A stretch of 44,400 nucleotides of DNA. Source: Pirellula sp. (GTDB lineage: Bacteria > Planctomycetota > Planctomycetia > Pirellulales > Pirellulaceae). Each line of letters opens with the position of its first letter. Within the stretch, counting starts at the first letter, position 1. This document shows, piece by piece, positions 8,653-18,203 of this stretch. The stretch spans positions 1 through 44,400 of the forward strand of contig JAIPFP010000022.1 in NCBI GenBank assembly GCA_021736575.1, written 5' to 3'. The notes below the pieces were generated by a model that worked only from the letters and a program-made list of their open reading frames with translations, searched no databases and was not told the DNA's origin. A program made the translations under genes and the position numbers.

Positions 8653-8914
8653 AGCACCACTAGGATAAACCGCATCCACCACAAGATGTGGCTAAGCGCA
8701 ACTTCATCGGACGCGAACACTTCGACACGAGCAAACTCGGCGCCAAGCGTAAACAACGAATCGACATTCCTAGCCGCTTGGACAGTGTAAAACGATTGTC
8801 CTCAATCGTTTCGGTACTGCCAAACCACCATCGAACAACTCACCATCGAAACTCATTTCAAACCAAAACGCGGTTCAAAGCCGCTTGGCGAAAATGAGCC
8901 TAAAGTGCCCGCCA

Positions 8915-8946
8915 AGCGATTGAGACAATCGCTTTACTTTTTTGGG
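8915..8946 (+). terminator. Hairpin plus T-rich tract
   Basis: agcgattgagacaatcgct followed by ttacttttttggg. It lies about 260 bp downstream of the sigma gene, so its link to that gene is uncertain. Confidence 0.5.
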
Positions 8947-9068
8947 ATCGGCTACACTCATGGGCGAGTCTCTCTGAGACTCGAAGTCCCCAACTCGCAG
9001 TCCCCAGCCACACTCGCCTCAAAAGCCTATCGGAGAGACGCGTTTATCGATCATTTGCGAAACAAATT

Positions 9069-10043
9069 TCATTCAATCTGTATCGCAACTTCACCGCCAG
9101 CTCGGCTACCTAAACCTCGCCACACCTCAAGCACAACGGAATCGGACACTGTGCGTGCAGAGCCGTCCATCAAGAGTACGTTGACTCCACCAGTGTGATA
9201 ACTGCGACTGGTAACAACAGCATAGGTCGGCAACGTTGCCGACCGACCTTCTCGCATCGAATTGAAATCAATGTCGTACAATTTTCCACCATCGACGTGA
9301 GGAACTTTGGTATTCGGCGTGAAGGTGGTCGTAAATCCAGTTTGGTGCGTTCTAGCATCCACCCACTCGGTGTGCCCTGATTCAAGTTTAAATTCACCGC
9401 CAAAAGCGGATACATCTGAGGGGGCCGATGGGACCGGAGCCACGCCGCTCGGATTTCCACCGTCTCGCAAGTAAGGTGTAAACGCTTTTACTTCCGCCAT
9501 GCCCAAAGTGTTGCTCAATCCATCGGTTATCTCAGCGATTTTTGTACTTCGATTGAAAAGAAAGACTCCACTACCGCGATCGCTCGGTGGTTGTGCAATT
9601 TGCCACAGGCCCGCATTCGCTCCATAGTTGAGTGGATAGTGTGTAAACGTAGGAGAGTCCGGTCGTTCTCGATCGTTCAACTCACTCGGGCAAAGTAAAT
9701 GCGGCATTCGAATCCGAGCCACTGCAGGCTGGAGGCTAATCGGTTTTGTAAAGTCGACGGAACTATGCAAATTGCTTTGCTCCAAGTAGGGCAAGAGACG
9801 CACTTGTACACTCCAGTAAACGGAACTTCCTGCGGATCGGTAGTCGCCCAGGGGTGGAACGCATTTGAGAGCACTTTCATGATTGTGGAGAGCCAAGCCT
9901 ATCTGTTTCAAGTTGTTTTGACACTGCATACGCCGTGCGGCCCCACGAGCTGATTGAACTGCAGGTAACAACAGACCCACGAGAATTCCTATGATCGAAA
10001 TTACCACCAAAAGTTCAACCAAAGTGAACCCGCGCGTTTTCAT
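9069..10043 (-). CDS. DUF1559 domain protein with prepilin-type N-terminal cleavage/methylation signal
   Basis: MKTRGFTLVELLVVISIIGILVGLLLPAVQSARGAARRMQCQNNLKQIGLALHNHESAL is the typical planctomycete DUF1559 start; the C-terminus has ..NVLLMDGSARTVSDSV. Confidence 0.95.
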   Translation of the reverse strand: MKTRGFTLVELLVVISIIGILVGLLLPAVQSARGAARRMQCQNNLKQIGLALHNHESALKCVPPLGDYRSAGSSVYWSVQVRLLPYLEQSNLHSSVDFTKPISLQPAVARIRMPHLLCPSELNDRERPDSPTFTHYPLNYGANAGLWQIAQPPSDRGSGVFLFNRSTKIAEITDGLSNTLGMAEVKAFTPYLRDGGNPSGVAPVPSAPSDVSAFGGEFKLESGHTEWVDARTHQTGFTTTFTPNTKVPHVDGGKLYDIDFNSMREGRSATLPTYAVVTSRSYHTGGVNVLLMDGSARTVSDSVVLEVWRGLGSRAGGEVAIQIE

Positions 10044-10293
10044 TTCGAGTCTTCCTGTTAAATAGTGCAAGGGACACAGTCATCCCGTGATGCAAAACCG
10101 AAGAGTCTAAGCCAATCCTCTCGGGACTGTGTGTGAAAAGCGTTAATTCCGAGTTAAACTACACACGACGCAGGCTTCTTTGGCTTGTTGCACCAGGTAG
10201 GCCTGCGTTCCCATGGCTGATTTTGGCGAGGTTGCATTGCCCAATGGAACCTTGCGGTGCGAACCGTCAGCCTGCCTATCCCATGCTTGTCGG

Positions 10294-10360
10294 CATCCTG
10301 CAAGGGATACTTGCAGGATGAAAGTAAATGGGGACACAGGGAAAGTAAATGGGGACACAG
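10294..10360. repeat. Perfect 11-bp-arm hairpin followed by a 2x20-bp direct repeat
   Basis: catcctgcaag-ggata-cttgcaggatg, then gaaagtaaatggggacacag twice (separated by g). Confidence 0.9.
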
Positions 10361-10517
10361 CACTTTTGATTTGAACAAGTCAGTGCGGCAGAGAAACAAG
10401 TCCAGGGAATCACGCAAAACAAAATCTGCTTCAAAGAGCTGAGTCCCCGAGCATCGTAACCGAACTTTCAGACAACCAGCAACGCGGTGATTATCTGGAA
10501 CTCGTTCGTCAGATGAA

Positions 10518-12830
10518 CTACTTTTTGTCTTCCGACTGTTCCAGCAAAGAAACGATTGCTTGTTCCAAGCCGAGGGGATGAACCAATGCGACTCTCAAGA
10601 TTCCTGCGCGGTCGACAATATACAATGACGGGTAATGTGGGACTTGAAATACTTTCCCAATTTCGTCGTCTGAGTCCACGATGTTCAGCCATGGTACGCT
10701 TCTCTTTTTGACGAACTCTTCTAATTCCTTAGCGCCACTCTCAGTATGGACTCCTATGATCTCAAGTCCTTGCTCATGGTACTTGGTATGAAGCTGCTTC
10801 AGTTCACCAATTTGCATTCGGCATGGTCCACACCATGTCCCCCAAAAATCAAGAATGACAACCTTACCACGTAGCCTCGTAAGCTGGTTCGCAAAGTCCG
10901 TGTTTTCAAGTAACGGATCAAGCGTTGCAGCAAATTTGCCTTCAAGCTGGTCCATGCGATTACGCAAAGTGCTTTCGTCAGACTTTAGTCGCTGCAGCCC
11001 ATCTTTCCCTTTGACAGATAGTCTCTCGCCCGGCTCTTCCTTGCGAACGCGCCCATCAGCACCAATGACCACGCTTCCGTCAAAAGGACTGAAAAAGATA
11101 CTTGGGACGTTCGAGAGTTGTCGCAACTCTTTCTCATATTCCTGCGAAAGTTTGGAGCTAGAAATAACAATGCTCCTCAAAGATGGCATTCGAACAAGTG
11201 CAGCAGCACTATCATAATTAATAAATCCACCTACCCAAATACGCTGAAGTTTTCCATGACTCGACAACGCTACTGCGCCTTTATCGGTAACAATGCAGTT
11301 GTCTTCGAGCGACAGTCGCTGGAGATTGGGTAACTCAGCAATCAAGTCTGCTGTCGAATCATCTGCAAAGCCACCACCCCAAAGCCGTAAGTCGGTAAGC
11401 GAATGGCAGTCTCTCAAAGGCTCTAGGTCCTTTGGCCGGAAATGACTTCCGCCGATGTGAACACTTTTCAGCGCTGTCATCAGTTTCAGGGCGGACAATT
11501 CCGGCCGAATCCACGCATCATCACCGGCACCAAACCAGACGTGCACTTCACTAAGTGCCGGTAGCTTAAGTCCAGTGAAGCCACGCCCCGTGACACTTGT
11601 ATGCCACAGCTTTAGGCTCTCAAGCTGCGTCAGCTCTGCTAGGCTACACAGCCATTCGTCCCCGACGGGAATGCCCTGCAAATCCAAACGCTTGAGAGAT
11701 CGCATTTTACCTAATCGCTTCAAGTGTTCAGGTGTAACGTCGTTTGCGACATTTTGGATTGTCAGACTTTCGATATGTTTCGAGGAGGTAATTCGCTCCA
11801 AAGTTTCTGCATTCACTTTTTCCAATTTAGGCCAATGGCTAAGGTGCGGCATTCGCAGCAAGTGATTCGCGAGCCCCTTCAATTTTGATTCGTCGGACAA
11901 ATGTAGTGTGAGTTCCTTTAGTCGCGTTAAAGACTCGAGCGCAGGTCCAAATCCTTTGCCAGGTTCGATTTGGAATAGCGTTAGTTGTTCAAGTCGATCG
12001 TTTTTGGCAATATGCTTTAAGACCTCTCCATCGACGCGACCATTGAACCAACGCAGACTCCTTAGCTGACTTAGATTAGCAATCTCTTTCAGCGCATCTT
12101 GATCTACGTCGTCATTGATTCGAAAGGAAAGATGTTGCAGCTGTGGCAGTTTGGCTAAACACTCAAAAACTTCTTTCGCATCGCTGCCAAGACTAACGAA
12201 GATAAACCTCAACGTCTTTTGTTCGGAAACGATTCGCAAATCAGCCAAACTAAAACTTGGGGTGGCATACGCATAACGCAATTTCGGATGACTCAGGATC
12301 CAGCCTGAGACCGCGAGTCCCTGCTCAACTAGGTTGGCCCGCTGCGAGATTTCTAAATGCAATAACTCGGGCATGGCTCCAATTCCGTCGAACGCATCTG
12401 GGGCAAACTCGCAATCCTTCAATTCGAGTTTAATGAGCGACTTCAATCGGACGATTTGCTGCAATTGGATCTTGCCGAGACGCGCTGACGTTATCTTGAG
12501 CGCTCCGAGAATATTGATTGGTAACTCATCCAGAAACGACAAATCGGATGACGCTTTGGTAGCGACTTCTAAACCGATCAAACCCTCATCGGTAAAAGTG
12601 ACATTACCTTGAGCTTGTCGCACTTCAATGCAGTTCTCGTCGAAACGCAGATCTGGTCCATTCTCACGTGGCATGTTGCTCAACGTTACAACGCCAACGC
12701 TTTCCATTGGCAATGTGAGAACACGTTCCTCAGCAAAAGAGTTCCCCACATTTAGAGCAGGGATTAAAAGGACTAGACCGAATCGAGCCAACAAGAAGCT
12801 GAGTGTGTTCATAACTGGACTTCGACTCAT
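10518..12830 (-). CDS. Exported leucine-rich-repeat protein with a C-terminal TlpA/ResA-like thioredoxin domain
   Basis: Signal-like N-terminus (MNTLSFLLARFGLVLLIPALNVGNSFAEE), many LRR units (L..L..L.L..), then RGKVVILDFWGTWCGPCRMQIGELKQLHTKYHEQGLEIIGVHTES (WCGPC). Confidence 0.88.
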   Translation of the reverse strand: MSRSPVMNTLSFLLARFGLVLLIPALNVGNSFAEERVLTLPMESVGVVTLSNMPRENGPDLRFDENCIEVRQAQGNVTFTDEGLIGLEVATKASSDLSFLDELPINILGALKITSARLGKIQLQQIVRLKSLIKLELKDCEFAPDAFDGIGAMPELLHLEISQRANLVEQGLAVSGWILSHPKLRYAYATPSFSLADLRIVSEQKTLRFIFVSLGSDAKEVFECLAKLPQLQHLSFRINDDVDQDALKEIANLSQLRSLRWFNGRVDGEVLKHIAKNDRLEQLTLFQIEPGKGFGPALESLTRLKELTLHLSDESKLKGLANHLLRMPHLSHWPKLEKVNAETLERITSSKHIESLTIQNVANDVTPEHLKRLGKMRSLKRLDLQGIPVGDEWLCSLAELTQLESLKLWHTSVTGRGFTGLKLPALSEVHVWFGAGDDAWIRPELSALKLMTALKSVHIGGSHFRPKDLEPLRDCHSLTDLRLWGGGFADDSTADLIAELPNLQRLSLEDNCIVTDKGAVALSSHGKLQRIWVGGFINYDSAAALVRMPSLRSIVISSSKLSQEYEKELRQLSNVPSIFFSPFDGSVVIGADGRVRKEEPGERLSVKGKDGLQRLKSDESTLRNRMDQLEGKFAATLDPLLENTDFANQLTRLRGKVVILDFWGTWCGPCRMQIGELKQLHTKYHEQGLEIIGVHTESGAKELEEFVKKRSVPWLNIVDSDDEIGKVFQVPHYPSLYIVDRAGILRVALVHPLGLEQAIVSLLEQSEDKK

Positions 12831-13055
12831 AATTTCGATACTTTCCTTGCGAAAACTCTTTGGAAAGCAGCATACCAATTCACCATGGGAAATTCACCCT
12901 GGAAAATGTGCCGAATTCTTTAAAATGTGCCCCAATAGAAATTACAAATCAGCAGTTCCGCTTAATGAGTCGATCGAAGGAAGGCAAACAATTGTGGACG
13001 CGCGGCTTCGTCGGGAAGCATCGAAGTCTAGCGGTCTACATCAGCAATGCAGGAC

Positions 13056-13496
13056 TTACGGATGTTCAGGCCGGTCTTGCCTGAGCTCGCTGATCCTTTG
13101 GAACACGACGTAGAAAACGGGCGTGAAAAAGACCGCTAGAACAGTCGACGTGAGCATGCCACCACAAACTGCCGTACCCAGCGAGCGACGACTGGCAGCA
13201 GCGGCTCCCGTTGCGAAGACCAAAGGCAATACGCCAAGGATGAACGCAAACGAAGTCATCAAGATCGGTCGAAATCGCATCTTCGCCGCAGCAATCGCAG
13301 CCCCGTGGATCGACTGGCCCTGCGTCCGCAAATCACGAGCGAACTCGTTGATCAAAATGGCATTCTTACTTGCCAAAGCAATGATCAACACCACACCAAT
13401 CAACGCCTCACCGGAACTGACGCCAGGAGCAGCCTGCGACTTCCGTCGGCGGAGGAGGCTGCAAGGTCGACGAACGCCCCTTTGACTTGCAGCCAA
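13056..13496 (-). pseudogene. RND efflux permease (AcrB/HAE1-like), only the last transmembrane region
   Basis: GEALIGVVLIIALASKNAILINEFARDLRTQGQSIHGAAIAAAKMRFRPILMTSFAFILGVLPLVFATGAAAASRRSLGTAVCGGMLTSTVLAVFFTPVFYVVFQRI is the RND C-terminal signature; N-terminal about 850 residues absent. Confidence 0.9.
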
Positions 13497-13536
13497 CCAA
13501 CAAAACGACTATCAGCAGCTTAGTGCAACTTTTCAT
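13408..13536 (-). pseudogene. N-terminal lipoprotein signal of an RND membrane-fusion protein, fused out of frame to the permease remnant
   Basis: Minus-strand translation from ATG 13536: MKSCTKLLIVVLLVGCKSKGRSSTLQPPPPTEVAGCSWRQFR*, a lipobox (LLVGC) and PPPPTEV typical of RND adaptor N-termini. Confidence 0.6.
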
Positions 13537-13572
13537 TTGTCATTTACTAGAGCTAAGTGGACAGAGCCGATA

Positions 13573-13677
13573 AAAGTCAAAGTAGTAGGCACATTCCATG
13601 TGCCGTCCACCTGGAGTCCTAGCAACAGCTTGATTGTTGACGGCACGGCTGAGCGTGCCTGCACCTTTTGTCGGCTG
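13573..13677. repeat. About 105-bp dispersed double-hairpin repeat, copy A (inverted relative to copy B)
   Basis: aaagtcaaagtagtaggcacattccatgtgccgtccacctggagtcc...ggcacggctgagcgtgcctgcaccttttgtcggctg. Confidence 0.88.
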
Positions 13678-13680
13678 TGT

Positions 13681-13854
13681 CTAAATGCCGTTTCGGCCAC
13701 GCATTGCGTTGCCTACAAGACTGACGATAAACAGCACTAGGAACAGAAAGAATAGTATTTTGGCGATCGAGGCTGCACCGGCAGCGATTCCGCCAAATCC
13801 AAACATCGCCGCGATGAGAGCTAAAACAAGAAAGGTAAGTGCCCAGCTAAGCAT
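13681..13854 (-). CDS. DUF1328 small membrane protein (YtjA-like)
   Basis: [57 protein letters not shown]. Confidence 0.92.
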   Translation of the reverse strand: MLSWALTFLVLALIAAMFGFGGIAAGAASIAKILFFLFLVLFIVSLVGNAMRGRNGI

Positions 13855-14070
13855 AATTGACTCCAACATTCGATGACTCGGTTCTCGTTCCTGAAAGCCA
13901 GGACGATCAGATGACTAAAGAAGGTTGCGAAGCAAATGGCGTGCCCTTCTTTGTGAATCGCGACGAAGCCGATCCGTGAATAGCGGTTGGGGTCCGAAGC
14001 TGAGCGATTATCAAGCAGCATGGTCTATTTTGGTACTTACGAGCAACTTAGAATTGCTCAATGAGCCGGC

Positions 14071-14131
14071 GGGCGATAGCCCCGGTTTCCGCCAACGCTT
14101 CGCGTTTTACTAACAACCGGGGCTATCGCCC
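14071..14131. repeat. REP-like palindrome with 17-bp perfect arms
   Basis: GGGCGATAGCCCCGGTT (14071-14087) / AACCGGGGCTATCGCCC (14115-14131). Confidence 0.93.
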
Positions 14132-14376
14132 AATGGCTTAATGTTTTGGAGAACGCATGACAGAAATGCGAAATTCAAGTAATGGTGTGTCATTCAGCCT
14201 TAGCTAGCGTTGCCGCTTGTCCGCAAATTCGGAGAAGCCTGCACATTCGACTCTATTTTCTGCCGCCGCATTCCGATCTTTCTAGCATGGTGTTCAACGA
14301 GTTTGCTACGACATGGCGTTCACCATGTGGACTTTCTTTGGTAGGTTCCTAACGCTTCCAAGATTTCAGTAGGAAA

Positions 14377-15471
14377 ATGCTCCAACGGATCAGCAAAAAT
14401 TCAAAGCGAATCGCTGCGATCCTTTCACAGTATCGCACACCTACTCAAATCGCATCCGGCGTGGCAATGGGCGTCGTTCTTGGAATAATCCCCAAGGATA
14501 ACATCGTATTTCTATCGCTCGTTGTGTTGATCACCTCGCTGCGAGTCAACCAACTCATAGGCTGGTTCGTAGCCTGTTCACTATGGTTTTTTAGTGGATG
14601 GTTCGAACCAATTTCCCATGTTTTGGGTTCGATGTTGCTCAGGCAATCAATCGTTGCAGCCACGGTTCAGCGGTTGTATGAATACCCTTTCCTCCCTTGG
14701 ACCTGCATTGACAACACGCTCGTTTGCGGCGGACTTGCGCTCGGGATAGCAAGCTTCCTGCCAACGTATTTGGCTTGTTGGTGGTCGCACATCCAAGCCA
14801 AGCATCAACTTGAGAGCCACGATTTGATTCAGATTGCAAACGATGCGAACCACTACAGAAAATCAATCCTAGACCAGTCTACTCTAAGGCGAGAAAGACC
14901 CACGCAAGCACTCAGGCTGGTTTTGAACGAAGATTTGGTTCACGCAGAGTCACAAGAGCCATCGGGGAGGCCTGTCGCTAAAGCCACATTGGCAACCGAT
15001 TTTAAACCCGTTGGTTCCGTCGTTCCTATTCAAGCAGATGCTTGTGTGTCCAACGACTCGACTTCGAAATTCAAGGTACAACCAAAGCAGAATGACGAAA
15101 TCGCCAAGTTGCATGGTAGCGACACGATCATGCGTGAAACCGTGATCGAAGTTGTGCGTTACCGACGTCCCGTTTCGGTCAACCGAGGCGAGAAACAAAG
15201 GACGAAAAGTCCAGATCCAAGTATTATTTCCCTAAACACAGGAACCACTATGGCTGTTGCAAACATGCCGCCAACACAATCCATCGACGGAAAAAATGGC
15301 AAAAGCGACCCATCGCCGAAACCGGTGAAGGGCCATATGGCCACTATAACTATTGACTCGGGACATTCGCACTTTTACCCAACCAACCGCGAAGAATCGC
15401 TCAAGTACCTCCTTTCTCACATCAATCATGCACGAGAATCGAACCGAAAACCTTCTGGGAAGTCGGCATGA
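14377..15471 (+). CDS. DUF2062-type / TIGR03546-like membrane protein
   Basis: TPTQIASGVAMGVVLGIIPKDNIVFLSLVVLITSLRVNQLIGWFVACSLWFFSGWFEPISHVLGSMLL; coupled (ATGA) to the next gene as in the TIGR03546/TIGR03545 pair. Confidence 0.75.
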   Translation: MLQRISKNSKRIAAILSQYRTPTQIASGVAMGVVLGIIPKDNIVFLSLVVLITSLRVNQLIGWFVACSLWFFSGWFEPISHVLGSMLLRQSIVAATVQRLYEYPFLPWTCIDNTLVCGGLALGIASFLPTYLACWWSHIQAKHQLESHDLIQIANDANHYRKSILDQSTLRRERPTQALRLVLNEDLVHAESQEPSGRPVAKATLATDFKPVGSVVPIQADACVSNDSTSKFKVQPKQNDEIAKLHGSDTIMRETVIEVVRYRRPVSVNRGEKQRTKSPDPSIISLNTGTTMAVANMPPTQSIDGKNGKSDPSPKPVKGHMATITIDSGHSHFYPTNREESLKYLLSHINHARESNRKPSGKSA

Positions 15472-17246
15472 AATTTCGGCGACAAGTTCTAGTTGCGACA
15501 ATCGTGTTGGGCTGCGGCTTTTGGTCGTTTCAGCTAATCGTGCGCAGGTGCATCGAAGCTCGGTTGTCCTCGCTATTTAACGCAACGGTCCATGTTGGCT
15601 CGTTCGAGATTTCGTTGTTAGACGGAGTGATCGCGTTTAACAACATCGAAGTCCATCCGAAGTTGACAATGCTTGATAGGGACGGCGTTTCGGCGAGTCA
15701 GCCAACCCTGATTCCCAAATCCGCCTTGAAGTTTGATTGGAATAGTGCGGCTTATCGCAACATAAAAATCGACAAACTTGTTGCTTCTGGGATGAAATGG
15801 CAAGTCAATGCGGCAACCGTGGATGACGTTCCATACGCCGAAAACTCAAACAACCAATCCAATTGGAAGCGTGATAGTAGCTCCGTCGTCAATACTAAGC
15901 TTGATACAGATTGCATCCATTCCATTGTCATGCCGATACATAGACGCATCGCGGAGGAAGCGGCCAATCAGAATCGGTTGCACGCTGACATTGCATCGCG
16001 GTTGACGTCCATCCGAGAGCGACTTGATGAAACGGTGCAGAACGAGAGCACACTTAATGTTCTTAGGCACAAGTCTGTCATTGACGATGTCAAGAAGGGG
16101 CTTTCCGCCGTTCGTCAATCCATTGCGGAGAATAGAATCAGTCGAAAAGAATCGGACAAACAGATTACCTTAATAAAGCAGTCTGCAACTCAGAGGCTTG
16201 CAGAGAAAATCGATAGCGTTATACAGCCAAACTCGATCGACGGCCGGCAAACGGCACGTCAAATTGCCGAATCGGTGGTTGCGATCGATTGGAACCGCAA
16301 CCGCACAATCGTTCACACCTTATTGAATGCAATCAACGTACTCCAATCGAACGAGTGTGATGAACCAAGTTCGGAACAAGCGAGCAATCGGGATTTAGAT
16401 TTCCATCCCCTCAGCAATGTTCCCATTCGTTTTACCCGTGTTGTATCGGCAAGGATTCGAGGCCAATCGCAATTCAGAATCGATGGTAGCGACGCTATGG
16501 TGTCCATCAACGACGCAGATTCGCCTGCGAGCTTCGAGTTGAATCTTCACAATTTGTCGAGCGAATCGACCACGCAAAACCCCAAACCGCACGTTAGTCT
16601 GACTTTGGAAGAATCTTCGACGATTGGTAAATCTCACAAAGTGGTTTGCGTTGCGGAGAGAATTGCTTTAGCTCAATCCGCTTCGAGCCAAGTTCAGATT
16701 TTACTTGAGCGATCGATTGGGGATTCACCAGCCAGCACAACCAAAATACAGCATGCAGAATTGGGGTGGTCAGCCACGGTCGCATTGCCTCTGATCGCTT
16801 GCCTGAATTCGAGTTACCTGGAGCCTGCAGAGTTGGCAAAGGCTCAGTTAAATTTGGGGGCCAATCAAGTCTTGAAGGCCAAGCTCATAGGAACAACACC
16901 AACGCCGAAGATGCAACGCCAAAACCTGTTGATCGAAATCGAACCCGAATGCCTTGCTCCACTTGAGTCAGTGCTAACTGCGATTGTGCAGACGCAATCG
17001 ACTAAGCTCCATTCCGAATTAAAAATCCTTGGAACGGAGCTAGTCAGCAATGAGTTGATTACGATTGGACAGCGATGGGACCAATTGGGAGACGAACACT
17101 CAAGAGCGCATACGGGTTGGGAAACGGACATGGCGGAGATGAACGAACGAGTTCAGCGGTTCGAATTGTTGAATAGACGTATTGCCCGTGATGTTGTCCT
17201 CCCGCCCGACGGGTCGAGCGTTAGCAACGGGGCGATGGCACGCTAG
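15468..17246 (+). CDS. TIGR03545-like / AsmA-like envelope protein
   Basis: One N-terminal TM segment, then RRCIEARLSSLFNATVHVGSFEISLLDGVIAFNNIEV (AsmA/TIGR03545-like start). Overlaps the upstream gene by 4 bp. Confidence 0.65.
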   Translation: MKFRRQVLVATIVLGCGFWSFQLIVRRCIEARLSSLFNATVHVGSFEISLLDGVIAFNNIEVHPKLTMLDRDGVSASQPTLIPKSALKFDWNSAAYRNIKIDKLVASGMKWQVNAATVDDVPYAENSNNQSNWKRDSSSVVNTKLDTDCIHSIVMPIHRRIAEEAANQNRLHADIASRLTSIRERLDETVQNESTLNVLRHKSVIDDVKKGLSAVRQSIAENRISRKESDKQITLIKQSATQRLAEKIDSVIQPNSIDGRQTARQIAESVVAIDWNRNRTIVHTLLNAINVLQSNECDEPSSEQASNRDLDFHPLSNVPIRFTRVVSARIRGQSQFRIDGSDAMVSINDADSPASFELNLHNLSSESTTQNPKPHVSLTLEESSTIGKSHKVVCVAERIALAQSASSQVQILLERSIGDSPASTTKIQHAELGWSATVALPLIACLNSSYLEPAELAKAQLNLGANQVLKAKLIGTTPTPKMQRQNLLIEIEPECLAPLESVLTAIVQTQSTKLHSELKILGTELVSNELITIGQRWDQLGDEHSRAHTGWETDMAEMNERVQRFELLNRRIARDVVLPPDGSSVSNGAMAR

Positions 17247-17267
17247 ATTGAACGTCTTGGGTCCACG

Positions 17268-18203
17268 CTATAGGAACAGCAGCGAATCCAAGATTCCATC
17301 CAAGCAATACGGCTTGCCTATCAAAAAATCCGCACCCGATTCGTGCAGTCGTTCCCATGTTTGCCAGCGAGGAAATGGGTCCGCAACAACCTGGCAAGCG
17401 TTCGGGAATTGACGATTCAGTTGGTCGAGAGTTGACTCAAGCGCTGTGTCGAATTTATCGCTGACGCCGTTTCGAGCTGCCATCTTCATCGGCGGCCTGT
17501 CAAGGTCGACGATGATGATGTCAGGCTGCACCCAGATATCAAGTTGCGTTGGAACAGTGCATACGCAGTGGATATTTCGTCGGGATAGTCCATCCGTCCA
17601 AACCGCCCTGGTATCTGCGTTCTCGGCCAAAATCAAAGCCAAACGGATCGATGGCGGTAGCGAGTTTGATTCGCTACTGGAACGATCGGCAACCGTCCGG
17701 CGGTTCTTCATCGCAAGTGCCGAATCGATCCAACGCTGTACTCGTGGACTGACTTTGCGATTGCCCGACAGAGCTGCTGCAGCGGGAGGCTTTGAGCCGG
17801 AGTCTGAGTTGGCAATATCTGCTAACCATGGGAAGAGTCGATCGACCAGCTCATACCAATAAAACGTATGCCATGTTTCTGGTAACGGCTGAGTTCGGCG
17901 ATGACCGGACCAATCCGTGCCAAGCAACAGGCACCACGGAACGAATCCCATCGGGCTGGACTCTGGTGCACCACATTGTTCGATGCGTCGAACAAGCTCT
18001 ACGATTCGATCCGTACGAAAGTCGCTTGCGAGCATGAGCGCACAACGTTTGTTCATTTCGCCGAGACTGTCGACTCGCCGTTGGGATAGCCAGGACTCAA
18101 TATCTTGCTCTCGAAGGATCGTCAGGTCTTCGAAATGTTTAAGAATCCATTCCCACGCTTCTTCTTTGGGACCAAACCAGCCTATCGAAATAGGAGTCGT
18201 CAT
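17268..18203 (-). CDS. Hypothetical protein with a degenerate receiver-like C-terminal half
   Basis: RLALILAENADTRAVWTDGLSRRNIHCVC...PDIIIVDLDRP...ACQVVADPF..LHESGADFLIGKPYCLDGIL: beta/alpha pattern and Lys-Pro of REC domains, lacking the usual acidic pair. Confidence 0.6.
   Translation of the reverse strand: MTTPISIGWFGPKEEAWEWILKHFEDLTILREQDIESWLSQRRVDSLGEMNKRCALMLASDFRTDRIVELVRRIEQCGAPESSPMGFVPWCLLLGTDWSGHRRTQPLPETWHTFYWYELVDRLFPWLADIANSDSGSKPPAAAALSGNRKVSPRVQRWIDSALAMKNRRTVADRSSSESNSLPPSIRLALILAENADTRAVWTDGLSRRNIHCVCTVPTQLDIWVQPDIIIVDLDRPPMKMAARNGVSDKFDTALESTLDQLNRQFPNACQVVADPFPRWQTWERLHESGADFLIGKPYCLDGILDSLLFL

Noticed and set aside
12628-13113. 161-aa plus-strand ORF between the LRR gene and the RND remnant
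   Set aside because: No recognisable motifs, and it overlaps the start of the LRR-thioredoxin gene antisense.
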